Under the pieces are notes generated by a model. It searched no databases, was not told the DNA's origin, and saw only the letters and a program-made list of their open reading frames with translations. Below are positions 8,422 to 16,932 of a stretch of 64,000 nucleotides of DNA, in pieces. The DNA lies in the NCBI RefSeq assembly GCF_024721995.1, contig NZ_JANQBC010000007.1, forward strand, positions 1-64,000, read 5' to 3'. Made by a program: the position numbers and the translations under genes. Position 1 is the stretch's first letter; each line of letters opens with the position of its first letter. The stretch comes from Paenibacillus radicibacter (GTDB taxonomy: Bacteria; Bacillota; Bacilli; Paenibacillales; NBRC-103111).

Positions 8422-9426
8422 ATGGTTATTGTCACAATAATGGGATTCATCTTGTTAGCTGTTTTCGGATTTTTATTTACTAAAGAAAGAAGACGAATAA
8501 GTCTTGGCTATGTACTTTCTTTAAGTCTATTTCTTGTTTTATTTAGCTTGATGTATTACATATCGATGATAAATTTGGGGGGAATTACCGGCTTACTCGT
8601 ATTGGGGTTTGTATTTGGGATTATTCCTTTAGGTATTGTGTTACTAAGTTTTTACTTGTTTGTGAATGGGAGATTAATGCTTCAGCGTGAGGGTAGAAGG
8701 TTAGCGAATTTACTTTCTCTTATCTTGAGTATCATGATGATGGGAATGATTGTTTTTGGCATTTATATTTTGTTTCTTACTTACAATATAAACTTATATT
8801 ATTTGTATATTACTGTTCTTTTGTTGTTCCTCTACTATGCTTATATATTTATGAGTTACTTGGTCTACGCGGTGTTTTATCATTTTGCTAAAATCAGCTA
8901 TACGCCCGACTTTATCATCGTATTAGGCTCAGGATTAATCGGTGGAGAGCGTGTTCCGCCACTGCTAGCATCACGCTTAGATAAAGGGATCGAACAATTC
9001 AAGAAATATAAGGATAAGCCGAAGATTATTGTATCGGGTGGACAAGGTCCAGATGAGTTATTAAGTGAAGCGGCAGCGATGAAGAAGTATCTATTGGAGC
9101 AAGGCATGCAGGAAAATGATGTATTAATGGAAGATCAATCTCGCAATACACTGCAGAATATGACATTCTCGAAGCGAATTATGGATCAATATCAAGACAC
9201 GTATAAGAGTATTTTTATTACGAACAATTATCACGTACTACGGGCGAGTTTTTATGCGAGGCAAGCAGGTTTAAATCCATGTGAAGGTGTTGGTTCGCGA
9301 ACAGCTAGGTATTATTTACCGAGTGCGTTCTTGCGTGAGTATATCGGAACATTGATGATGTATAAATGGTGGCATGTCGCAATATCTATTATGATCATCT
9401 TGTTTGTGTATGTTTCTCGTTTCTAA
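8422..9426 (+). CDS. YdcF/SanA-type DUF218 membrane protein
   Basis: 334 residues. About five hydrophobic helices fill residues 1-~165, followed by a DUF218 domain starting at DFIIVLGSG, with conserved GGERVPPLLASRLD, VSGGQGPDE, EAAAMKKYL and DQSRNTLQNM. The family includes SanA, ElyC and YdcF, linked to envelope integrity, with unclear enzymatic activity; the helices place the domain at the membrane. ATG at 8422 follows GAGGAAGGA at good spacing; an upstream ATG at 8395 lacks one. The gene stands alone, divergent from yhbH, is bracketed by a short direct repeat and ends in a strong terminator. Confidence 0.85.
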   Translation: MVIVTIMGFILLAVFGFLFTKERRRISLGYVLSLSLFLVLFSLMYYISMINLGGITGLLVLGFVFGIIPLGIVLLSFYLFVNGRLMLQREGRRLANLLSLILSIMMMGMIVFGIYILFLTYNINLYYLYITVLLLFLYYAYIFMSYLVYAVFYHFAKISYTPDFIIVLGSGLIGGERVPPLLASRLDKGIEQFKKYKDKPKIIVSGGQGPDELLSEAAAMKKYLLEQGMQENDVLMEDQSRNTLQNMTFSKRIMDQYQDTYKSIFITNNYHVLRASFYARQAGLNPCEGVGSRTARYYLPSAFLREYIGTLMMYKWWHVAISIMIILFVYVSRF

Positions 9427-9461
9427 AATATAAGTTTTGCGTGAGTTGTTGTAAAAAAGAG

Positions 9462-9512
9462 AGTCTGCCCAATCACCCGCGGTTGCGAAGTGAGATAAGC
9501 AGACTTTTTTTA
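9462..9512 (+). terminator. Terminator after the DUF218 gene
   Basis: The arms AGTCTGC and GCAGACT enclose about 30 bases and are followed by seven T. A typical intrinsic terminator on the plus strand. Confidence 0.75.
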
Positions 9513-9519
9513 GTGATTT

Positions 9520-9552
9520 AGGGGGTTATATGAGCGGCAGGGGTTGGATTTT
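9520..9552 (+). repeat. Right copy of the 33-bp imperfect direct repeat
   Basis: Second copy of the repeat at 8298-8330, with 4 mismatches. It starts a few bases after the DUF218 terminator and ends 4 bases before the 3' end of the GNAT gene. Confidence 0.6.
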
Positions 9553-9555
9553 CTT

Positions 9556-10212
9556 CTATATAAATAAGATCCTCTTATCCTTCAAGTTCTGCACCATAAA
9601 GAGCCACTTTCGTTCATTGAAAAATAGATGCCGTATTCTACAATTTTCTTGTAATAAGGTAGCAAATGATAATTGTTCGTATAACTGTTTAGCGCGTGAG
9701 TTGTTTCCAGCCACATGTAGGCATAGTAAATGCAGGTTAGGTGTGTCTAGGACATACTGTTTCGCCCAATCTAGCATTAGTTTTCCAACGCCTTTACTGC
9801 GATGATCGGGGTGCACTGTAACGTCAGCAATATAACATTCCCCGGCTTGTGGTTGATGGGATAACAGTATTAATCCAATAAATAATATAAAAAGGTTCCA
9901 CGTACTGAAATGTTTGAATCTCTTCCACGAAGGCAGTGTGCTCTTATCTAACTTCAGATTGAAGTCTGCTTTCCATTTGATGGACATCGTTCCGATCACT
10001 TCGCCATCTTGCACAGCGACAATCCTTTGACTAGCGGGTTCTGAAGGGTATTGCTCAAGCAATTTTTCGAAAAATAGTACAAGATCGGCTTCTCTCATAT
10101 TGGTTAGGTGCTGGAATTTTCCGCGAAACCCATGTACGAGTAAGCAGCTGACTTGTGCATTGTGCTTAGTCTGCATAGGCTCAATTGATATTGGTGATGA
10201 ATTAATCTTCAT
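9556..10212 (-). CDS. GNAT-family acetyltransferase with a hydrophobic insert
   Basis: About 218 residues. The acetyl-CoA motif is VTVHPDHRSKGVGKLML, followed by the usual NSRAKQLYEQLSF segment, so this is a GNAT N-acetyltransferase; the acceptor is unknown. Between strands 3 and 4 there is an unusual hydrophobic stretch (residues ~106-122, rich in Leu/Ile/Phe) that could touch a membrane. I prefer the ATG at 10212, about 10 bases from AAGGAG; the one at 10221 sits almost on the site. It follows the MerR-type gene with a near overlap, so the two form an operon. Confidence 0.85.
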   Translation of the reverse strand: MKINSSPISIEPMQTKHNAQVSCLLVHGFRGKFQHLTNMREADLVLFFEKLLEQYPSEPASQRIVAVQDGEVIGTMSIKWKADFNLKLDKSTLPSWKRFKHFSTWNLFILFIGLILLSHQPQAGECYIADVTVHPDHRSKGVGKLMLDWAKQYVLDTPNLHLLCLHVAGNNSRAKQLYEQLSFATLLQENCRIRHLFFNERKWLFMVQNLKDKRILFI

Positions 10213-10217
10213 ACTTA

Positions 10218-11000
10218 TCATTCTCCTTTGGAAGTAGGAAGTGGGTTAATTAAGATTTGCAGTTCGTAATGCAGCTTGTCGCCTGCAAATAGGGAAAGGT
10301 ATGATTTTTCAATGATAAGAAGTGGTCCTATTACGTCATAAGCTTGAGAAGCTGCGTATTTATAAAACTGTTCAATGATTGGATCGAGTTCATCATCATG
10401 GTGGAGGAGGCATTGCATGGTCAGGTAATTTCCCTCAGGCAAAGAATAATCAGTAGGTAGTGTCGATTCTAGATACATGCTGCTTTTGCCTGATGCCTTA
10501 ATGAGATAGTGAACATCAAGCTCGAACAAGTTCGGTAATTGCTCCGTATGCTGGGCTACTTGTTTCGCACTAATTAAGGAGCTCGCATCCAGATCCATCC
10601 AATGCGTGAGATAGGTGAGCGATCTCTGATTAATTGGATAGGGGCTAGTCTGCGTATGAAAGTTTTGTTGTTCATGAACAACTTTGTTAATGAATTGTTT
10701 AAGCTGGCTAAGGCGTTGGAGCTCTAACTCAATCTCATGCAACGAAGTACGGAATAGCTCTTGATATTGCTCTGCTGTATAGGAAGTTAAACATTCCTTA
10801 ATAGCCTGAACGGGAACTCCTAGCTTGCGAAGCAGTAAGATGTGCGAGAGCTGATAGATTTGATCCATGCCATACATCCTATATTGGTTATGATCGATAT
10901 AAGCAGGATCGAGAATGCCTTTCTCCTCAAAATAACGGATTTGATGAACCGACACATGCATAAGCTTCGCTAATTCACTAATTGTAATTTCACTTTTCAT
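10218..11000 (-). CDS. MerR-family regulator with GyrI-like effector domain
   Basis: 260 residues. Residues 1-70 are a MerR winged helix-turn-helix (ISELAKLMHVSVHQIRYFEEKGIL, then a wing with NQYRMY). A coiled coil spans ~75-115. The C-terminal ~130 residues are strand-rich, like the GyrI/BmrR ligand-binding domain, so the inducer is probably a hydrophobic or aromatic compound. The upstream region has a perfect dyad in a 19-bp promoter spacer, the hallmark of MerR control, so it likely regulates itself and the acetyltransferase. Confidence 0.9.
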   Translation of the reverse strand: MKSEITISELAKLMHVSVHQIRYFEEKGILDPAYIDHNQYRMYGMDQIYQLSHILLLRKLGVPVQAIKECLTSYTAEQYQELFRTSLHEIELELQRLSQLKQFINKVVHEQQNFHTQTSPYPINQRSLTYLTHWMDLDASSLISAKQVAQHTEQLPNLFELDVHYLIKASGKSSMYLESTLPTDYSLPEGNYLTMQCLLHHDDELDPIIEQFYKYAASQAYDVIGPLLIIEKSYLSLFAGDKLHYELQILINPLPTSKGE

Positions 11001-11042
11001 AACGTAACGCTCACTCCTCGGGATAAAGCTGGGTATATCCTA

Positions 11043-11073
11043 ACGATACACCTTAGGTCAGACCTAAGGTCAA
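11043..11073 (-). promoter_or_regulatory. MerR-type promoter and operator
   Basis: On the minus strand TTGACC (-35) and TATCGT (-10) are 19 bases apart. The spacer is filled by a perfect 9-bp inverted repeat, arms ACCTTAGGT and ACCTAAGGT around CAG, at 11050-11070. The lengthened spacer with a central dyad is the classic MerR activator target. It lies about 45 bases upstream of the MerR start. Confidence 0.85.
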
Positions 11074-11180
11074 GTGTTTGCATGAATTTATGGATTCAAT
11101 CATCCTAACTTGGTGTAAGGCGATATTTTATTGTAAAATTGGTTACGATATCGAGTTACAATCTTGTTAATGTCATAGAG

Positions 11181-11240
11181 TATGTTTAAAAAATGAAACG
11201 GAAGTGCTTTTTTCTCTATAGTGACCAATTTTTAAACATA
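11181..11240. repeat. 12-bp perfect inverted repeat in front of topB
   Basis: TATGTTTAAAAA at 11181-11192 is matched by its exact complement at 11229-11240, with a 36-base loop. It lies about 37 bases upstream of the topB start. AT-rich arms make a stable RNA hairpin unlikely; a protein site is possible. Confidence 0.45.
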
Positions 11241-11276
11241 TTCGATTAATTATAAAAAGAATTGTTAGGAGAACTT

Positions 11277-13412
11277 ATGAAATCACTTATATTATGTGAA
11301 AAACCAAGTGTAGCGAAAGAAATCGCACGTGTACTCGGATGCACGCAGAAACATAAAAGCTATATCGAAGGACCGAAATATGTCGTCACTTGGGCGTTAG
11401 GGCATCTCATCGAGCTTGCGACACCAGAAGATTACGATAACAAATACAAGACTTGGAACTTGGAAGACTTGCCGATCATGCCGGAGCGAATGAAGCTAAA
11501 GATCATGAAGGAGACTTCACATCAATATCGTGCAGTGGCACAGTTGTGTAAACGGCAGGATCTAGGTGAATTAATCGTTGCAACGGATGCAGGGCGTGAA
11601 GGTGAATTAGTCGCGCGTTGGATCATGGAGATGGCAGGTTGGCGTAAGCCGTTCAAGCGACTGTGGATATCTTCTCAGACAGATAAAGCGATTAAGGACG
11701 GATTCGCTAGCTTAAAGCCCGGACGTGATTATGACCATCTCTATGCATCAGCTGTATGTCGCGCAGAAGCAGATTGGATAGTTGGACTTAATGTGACGCG
11801 AGCACTGACTTGCCGTTATGATGCACAGTTATCTGCAGGTCGGGTTCAGACACCTACACTTGCAATGCTTATGGAACGTGAACGTGAAATTAACAATTTC
11901 AAATCGACACCATATTGGACCGTTACTGCTGATTTCAGCGGTGTACAAGCCCAGTGGCGTGATCCGAAGGGGAATGCTCGCATTTTTGATCAACAAAAAG
12001 CAGATTCAATCCTAAGCCAAGTTAGCAAGTCGAATGCAAAATTAACGAAATTGACGAAAGTCGAGAAGTTAGAGCCGCATCCGCTGGCTTATGATCTAAC
12101 TGAGCTGCAACGAGATGCGAATAAGAAGCTTGGTTTTTCCGCAAAAATGACTTCCAACGTGCTCCAACGTTTGTACGAGCAGCATAAGATCGTGACTTAT
12201 CCGCGGACGGATTCGAGATACATTACGTCGGATATGGTGCCAACACTGAAGAGTAGACTCGAAAGCGTAGCAGTTGGTCCTTATGCAGAATTAGTAAGGC
12301 CGCTACTACGTAAGCCGATTCAGGCAACGAAGCGGGTGGTAGATGATAGTAAAGTCACCGATCACCATGCCATTATTCCAACGGAGCAGTATGTGAACTT
12401 AAATGCATTGTCGTCAGAAGAACGTAAGCTTTACGATCTTATCGCGCGTCGCTTTATCGCGTTATTTTATCCGGCTTATAAATATGAAGAGACAAGCCTT
12501 ACCATCACGGCAAGTGGAGAATCGTTCTATGCGAAGGGGCGGGTGCAGAAGGATAGCGGCTGGAAAGTGGTGTATGGGAATACGCAGGACTTCGATTCTG
12601 ACGATGAAGATGATCAAGGATTCGATGAACGATCCACATTGAAACAGCAGCTTCCAGAGCTGAAAGAAGGTTCTTCTTTCTCAATAAAATCGTGCCTAAA
12701 AACCGAGCAGTCGACTAAGCCGCCTGGACGTTATACAGAAGCAGCACTGCTCTCTCAGATGGAGAAGCACAACCTAGGTACACCGGCTACACGAGCTGAC
12801 ATTATTGAGAAGCTCATCTCAAGTGATACGATTGAACGAAGAATAAACAATCTTGTGCCAACTGGCAAAGGGAAGCAATTGATTGAATTGGTTGCAGCTA
12901 AGTTGCGTTCACCAGAGCTAACAGCGCAGTGGGAACAGGAGTTAGAACGAATTGCGAAGGGTAAAGGCAATCACAAGCAATTCATTCAAAGTATTCGTGA
13001 GCAGACAAGAGAGCTTGTGAATGAAGTAAAAGAAAGCGACATCGATTACAAGCCGCATAACTTGACGCATTCCAAGTGCCCAGAGTGCCAGAACTTCTTA
13101 TTGGAACGTAATGGCAAGAGAGGTAAGACGCTCGTCTGCTCGAGTCGCACTTGTGATTACCGCCGCGCTGCGGAAGCACCTGTTGTCAATAAACGTTGTC
13201 CGCAATGCCGCAAGAAGATGGAACTTCATACCGGTAAAGCCGGAAAGTACGTACAATGCCGTCCTTGCAATGTAATTGAGAAGCTTGGAGAGCAGAGCGG
13301 CAAAGTGAAGAAGCATCAGCAAGCGAAGCTTATTAAGCAGTACAGCGACAATGAGACGTTAGGCTCATCATTAGGCGATGCACTGAAAGAAGCGATGAAG
13401 AAATTCGAGTAA
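11277..13412 (+). CDS. topB: DNA topoisomerase III (type IA)
   Basis: 711 residues. The N-terminal TOPRIM domain carries the acidic LIVATDAGREGELVAR motif; the active-site tyrosine is Tyr308 in YPRTDSRYI. The C-terminus has two zinc-ribbon-like modules (CPECQ...CSSRTC and CPQC...CRPC) and a basic tail. The enzyme cuts and passes single strands, resolving replication and recombination intermediates. ATG at 11277 follows TAGGAGA; an upstream TTG at 11262 is less likely. Length and domains match Firmicute TopB. A tight gap leads to the glycosylase gene downstream. Confidence 0.96.
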   Translation: MKSLILCEKPSVAKEIARVLGCTQKHKSYIEGPKYVVTWALGHLIELATPEDYDNKYKTWNLEDLPIMPERMKLKIMKETSHQYRAVAQLCKRQDLGELIVATDAGREGELVARWIMEMAGWRKPFKRLWISSQTDKAIKDGFASLKPGRDYDHLYASAVCRAEADWIVGLNVTRALTCRYDAQLSAGRVQTPTLAMLMEREREINNFKSTPYWTVTADFSGVQAQWRDPKGNARIFDQQKADSILSQVSKSNAKLTKLTKVEKLEPHPLAYDLTELQRDANKKLGFSAKMTSNVLQRLYEQHKIVTYPRTDSRYITSDMVPTLKSRLESVAVGPYAELVRPLLRKPIQATKRVVDDSKVTDHHAIIPTEQYVNLNALSSEERKLYDLIARRFIALFYPAYKYEETSLTITASGESFYAKGRVQKDSGWKVVYGNTQDFDSDDEDDQGFDERSTLKQQLPELKEGSSFSIKSCLKTEQSTKPPGRYTEAALLSQMEKHNLGTPATRADIIEKLISSDTIERRINNLVPTGKGKQLIELVAAKLRSPELTAQWEQELERIAKGKGNHKQFIQSIREQTRELVNEVKESDIDYKPHNLTHSKCPECQNFLLERNGKRGKTLVCSSRTCDYRRAAEAPVVNKRCPQCRKKMELHTGKAGKYVQCRPCNVIEKLGEQSGKVKKHQQAKLIKQYSDNETLGSSLGDALKEAMKKFE

Positions 13413-13454
13413 ACAAGCGAATAGCTTAACTACAACTAGAAGGAGGCATGCGTC

Positions 13455-13970
13455 ATGCTCTCGTCATTTCCACCTGTTATTCATGAACAATGTTCCATCT
13501 TGATTCTAGGTTCAATGCCTGGAGCAGAGTCACTTAGGCTGCAGCAGTATTATGCGCACCCACGGAATCATTTTTGGAAAATAATCTTTCATATGTTTAA
13601 TGGGACAGTACCTGAGGAATACGAGAGCAGACTTGCCTTCAGTCAGTCCAAAGGGATAGCCTTATGGGATGTCCTTCAATATTGTGAGCGAGAGGGAAGT
13701 TTGGATGTGAACATCCAAAAGCCTGTTGCGAATAACTTTGCAGAGCTGCTCGCCACATATCCGAATATTCGTCATCTCTGTTTCAATGGCGGTAAAGCGT
13801 ATGATTTGTTCAAGCGGCATGTCCAAGCGGACTTGGATCTTGATCTTATTACGCTCTATCCTCTCCCATCCTCCAGTCCTGCTCATACAATCTCAATGGA
13901 TAAGAAATTGAAAAGCTGGTCAGTCATTGGCGAATTAGCAGGGAAATTTCGACATGAAGAGAATGTATAG
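13455..13970 (+). CDS. DNA-deoxyinosine (hypoxanthine) glycosylase, UDG superfamily
   Basis: 171 residues. The motif ILGSMPGAESLRLQQYYAHPRNHFWKI is characteristic of the family-6 hypoxanthine-DNA glycosylases, and the C-terminal PLPSSSPAHTIS fits the second conserved motif of the superfamily. The enzyme would remove deaminated adenine (hypoxanthine), and perhaps other bases, in base-excision repair. AGAAGGAGG lies at good spacing before the ATG. It follows topB closely and may be cotranscribed with it. Confidence 0.88.
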   Translation: MLSSFPPVIHEQCSILILGSMPGAESLRLQQYYAHPRNHFWKIIFHMFNGTVPEEYESRLAFSQSKGIALWDVLQYCEREGSLDVNIQKPVANNFAELLATYPNIRHLCFNGGKAYDLFKRHVQADLDLDLITLYPLPSSSPAHTISMDKKLKSWSVIGELAGKFRHEENV

Positions 13971-14016
13971 ATGTTAGGGATTGTAATCACATACTTCGGT
14001 TTAAGGAGAGGAAAAG

Positions 14017-14325
14017 ATGATGCGTTGCTGCATTTGCCAATGGGTGAAAATTGTTGATATGGAGGATGAGATTATTTCGGAGGTATTGTTTGAACACGGT
14101 GTGATCGAAGCGCCTTTCATTATGATGGGAAGTACCGTGCTCACACATGGACTCGGGCTTCAGCAATTTGAAGTTGTCAATGACACCCGAGAGGGTAAGC
14201 AAATGCGTAGTAAAGTTGTAGACATTGAAATTGATATGTTGAGTAAGCCGGAAGTGACTCGTGTGATTCTTGAACCCGTGCAGCTTATTGTTGGACAGCA
14301 TGATGTAGGATTAATCATTCAATAG
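14017..14325 (+). CDS. Small conserved-looking protein of unknown function
   Basis: 102 residues, acidic, alternating strands with two Cys near the start (MRCCICQWV). AAGGAGAGG precedes a double ATG at 14017/14020. No membrane segment or signal peptide. The codon pattern looks native. I recognise no domain. The neighbours are a DNA glycosylase and a DUF423 membrane protein on the same strand. Confidence 0.6.
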   Translation: MMRCCICQWVKIVDMEDEIISEVLFEHGVIEAPFIMMGSTVLTHGLGLQQFEVVNDTREGKQMRSKVVDIEIDMLSKPEVTRVILEPVQLIVGQHDVGLIIQ

Positions 14326-14348
14326 AAATAAAGCGAGGGTGTTTAGTT

Positions 14349-14726
14349 ATGTTTAGATTGTTTGTTATTTTGGGTTCAATTAATGCGTTTCTAGGAGTAG
14401 CTTTAGGTGCCTTCGGCGCACATGGATTGCAGTCCAAGCTATCAGAGAAGCTTATGGCAACGTTCGAGACGGGTGTACAATATCATCTGATTCACGCTCT
14501 TGGACTTCTAGCTATTGCTTTTTTATGTGAGAAGCTAGGAAATTCAAAGCTTGTATCAACTGCAGGCTGGTCGCTTTTTGCTGGAATTATCTTTTTCTCA
14601 GGAAGTCTTTATGCATATTGCATGACAGAAATTAAATTCCTTGTATTCTTAACTCCGATTGGTGGCGTATTCTTCTTACTTGGTTGGGTACTTCTTACGA
14701 TCGCAGCTTGGAAAAGAAAATCATAG
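14349..14726 (+). CDS. DUF423 family membrane protein
   Basis: 125 residues with four hydrophobic helices. The opening with GAFGAHGL, and the segments ETGVQYHLIHALGLL and GSLYAY, identify DUF423 (B. subtilis YwdK type). Function unknown. A hairpin with T run follows within 20 bases. Confidence 0.88.
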   Translation: MFRLFVILGSINAFLGVALGAFGAHGLQSKLSEKLMATFETGVQYHLIHALGLLAIAFLCEKLGNSKLVSTAGWSLFAGIIFFSGSLYAYCMTEIKFLVFLTPIGGVFFLLGWVLLTIAAWKRKS

Positions 14727-14743
14727 ATCAAAAGTAAACAGTG

Positions 14744-14784
14744 AAGTCGGAAGTTGCCCATTATTCGGCAATTTTCGACTTTTT
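14744..14784 (+). terminator. Terminator after the DUF423 gene
   Basis: A 15-bp stem (AAGTCG and TTGCC blocks paired with GGCAA and CGACTT, with two wobble pairs) and an 8-base loop is followed by a T run. The next 200 bases up to the GGDEF-EAL start hold no gene. Confidence 0.7.
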
Positions 14785-14990
14785 CACACTTTTTGCTTAA
14801 CTTTTTCGTGGGGTAAAGCAGGAATAGTGCGTAAGATGTAGAAATAATACTACAAATTAGACTGATTTGATTGAATAACGTTCGTATTTAGGTCATTGAA
14901 ATTTTCATTTCATCAAACTTCACATGTGCTTCTCGTTCTTGGAGATTGCATGATTCATTAGCATTTATATCAGCCATAGGAGGTATACCG

Positions 14991-16874
14991 ATGAAATGGT
15001 TCTATGGAGCTAGCTATGTTCTTGTCGTAGTAGTCAGCTCTTTATTATTCAAGCCACAGGCAGCTCTAATTTATGCTATTGCCTCGCTCGTTCTTGCATA
15101 TTTATTAATTTCTATGTATAAGAAGAGGGATCGTAATCGCACAGATCAATCTGACAAAGTGGATTCAAACGTGCAGACACAGCAATTGTTTCAATCCCTT
15201 CTGACGAATAGTCCGAATGCGATTGGTTTGTGCAACAAAGAGGGGCAGCTTATGCAAGTTAACCCTGCTGCAGAGCAAGTTCTTGGGATTTCTGCAGAGC
15301 ACTTAACAGGAACTTCTTTCTTAAATTACGTAGCAAATGAACAGCAAGAAGTGACGAAGGCTTCGTTACTTAAAGCAAGTGAAGGTTCCACACAGACGTT
15401 CGAGACAGCTTTACTCCATAAGACAGGATATCGCAGTGATATGAAAACTCGCGCAGTCCCGGTCATATTGAATGAACAAGTGCACAGCTTCTTACTTATT
15501 TGTGAGGATAGCACGGATCGTAAGCGGGCGGATGAGCAAATTCGTCATTTAGCATTTTATGATGATATGACGGGTCTGCCGAATCGAAGATTGTTCCGTG
15601 AAGAGCTAAATCGCAAGTTGATAAGAAACAAGCAGACGCAAGAGAGACTTGCCGTGTTCTATATCGATATTGATGGGTTCCGATTAATTAATGAAGGCTT
15701 CGGATTTGAATTTGGGAATATGTTATTGCTCCAATTGGCAGAACGATTCTCTAGATGCGTAGGCATCGATGATTTTCTTGCTAGATCGGAAGGCGATCAA
15801 TTCTCGATTTATTACGCTCATGTGCGGGATAGTCAACATGCAATTGAGCTCGCTGATCGCATTAAACATGTTCTAGAGCAGCCTTTTTCTTTAGATGATT
15901 TAGAATTACATATAACAACTTCAATCGGCATTGTGCTTCAATATGCAGATGATGAAGATGCCGAAACCTTAATGAAAAATGCGAATATTGCATTAACGCG
16001 TGCGAAGGAAACCGAGAAAAGCGGGGTTGTCGTATACAACATCGAGATGCAATCCTATTCCTTACAGCGCTTGAAGTTAGAAAGTGACTTACGTCGAGCA
16101 TTAGCTCAAGAAGAATTCATACTTCATTACCAACCACAGGTGGATATCGATAGCGGTCAAATTATTGGATCGGAAGCATTGATTCGCTGGAATCATCCGG
16201 AACGTGGTCTTGTTTCTCCTGGTGAGTTCATTCCATTTGCAGAGGAGACAGGCTTGATTGTTCCAATTGGGGAGTGGGCACTTTATGAGGCTTGCAGGCA
16301 AAATAAAGAGTGGCAGGACAAAGGTTTTCTTCACGTTCCTGTGTCTGTGAACTTGTCGATGCGTCAATTTATTCAGCACAACATTAAAGGAAAGATTGCA
16401 CAAACTTTGCAGCAAACAGGGCTTAATCCGAGATTCTTGGAGCTAGAAATTACCGAGAGTATGACGATGGATGTTGAGAATGCAATCGTATCCTTATTGG
16501 AACTGAAAAAACTTGGTGTCACGGTTGCAATAGATGATTTCGGCACAGGTTACAGCTCTCTTCATTATTTGAAGAAGTTTCCGATTGATAAGCTTAAGAT
16601 TGATCGTTCATTTGTACGCGATATTATGGAAGATCCCAATGATGCAGCAATTGTATCTACGATTATTGCGATGACGCGTCACTTAAATCTTAAAGTAATC
16701 GCAGAAGGTGTTGAAACCGAAGAACAGTTATCCTTCTTACATGAAAATCATTGTGATGAAGTGCAAGGCTACTGGTTCTCTCCGCCAATTACAGCCGAGC
16801 GTATGGGATTTATGCTTGAACAGCACATTGATTCCGTTATTTCATCCGAACAAGAATATAAGCAAGGTCTATAA
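14991..16874 (+). CDS. Membrane PAS-GGDEF-EAL protein, predicted c-di-GMP phosphodiesterase
   Basis: 627 residues. Two hydrophobic helices (~3-20 and 25-43) anchor it; a PAS domain spans ~65-180 (TNSPNAIGLCNKEGQLMQVNPAAE). The GGDEF domain is degenerate: the signature reads EGDQF, losing the first glycine and the catalytic glutamate, so cyclase activity is unlikely. The EAL domain (~365-610) keeps EALIRW, LEITES, DDFGTGYSS, KIDRSF and AEGVET, so it should hydrolyse c-di-GMP; the degenerate GGDEF may bind GTP as an allosteric input. The start at 14991 follows AGGAGG; an upstream ATG at 14946 has no site. Confidence 0.93.
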   Translation: MKWFYGASYVLVVVVSSLLFKPQAALIYAIASLVLAYLLISMYKKRDRNRTDQSDKVDSNVQTQQLFQSLLTNSPNAIGLCNKEGQLMQVNPAAEQVLGISAEHLTGTSFLNYVANEQQEVTKASLLKASEGSTQTFETALLHKTGYRSDMKTRAVPVILNEQVHSFLLICEDSTDRKRADEQIRHLAFYDDMTGLPNRRLFREELNRKLIRNKQTQERLAVFYIDIDGFRLINEGFGFEFGNMLLLQLAERFSRCVGIDDFLARSEGDQFSIYYAHVRDSQHAIELADRIKHVLEQPFSLDDLELHITTSIGIVLQYADDEDAETLMKNANIALTRAKETEKSGVVVYNIEMQSYSLQRLKLESDLRRALAQEEFILHYQPQVDIDSGQIIGSEALIRWNHPERGLVSPGEFIPFAEETGLIVPIGEWALYEACRQNKEWQDKGFLHVPVSVNLSMRQFIQHNIKGKIAQTLQQTGLNPRFLELEITESMTMDVENAIVSLLELKKLGVTVAIDDFGTGYSSLHYLKKFPIDKLKIDRSFVRDIMEDPNDAAIVSTIIAMTRHLNLKVIAEGVETEEQLSFLHENHCDEVQGYWFSPPITAERMGFMLEQHIDSVISSEQEYKQGL

Positions 16875-16883
16875 ACAAGGTTC

Positions 16884-16932
16884 ATAAACAAACAGGTACT
16901 CTGAATATATATCAGAGTACCTGTTTGTTTAT
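16884..16932. terminator. Strong bidirectional terminator
   Basis: A perfect 21-bp stem with a 7-base loop between convergent genes. The right arm covers the stop codon of the minus-strand gene. Both ends carry TTTG/TTTAT-type tails, so it can stop transcription from either side. Confidence 0.85.
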
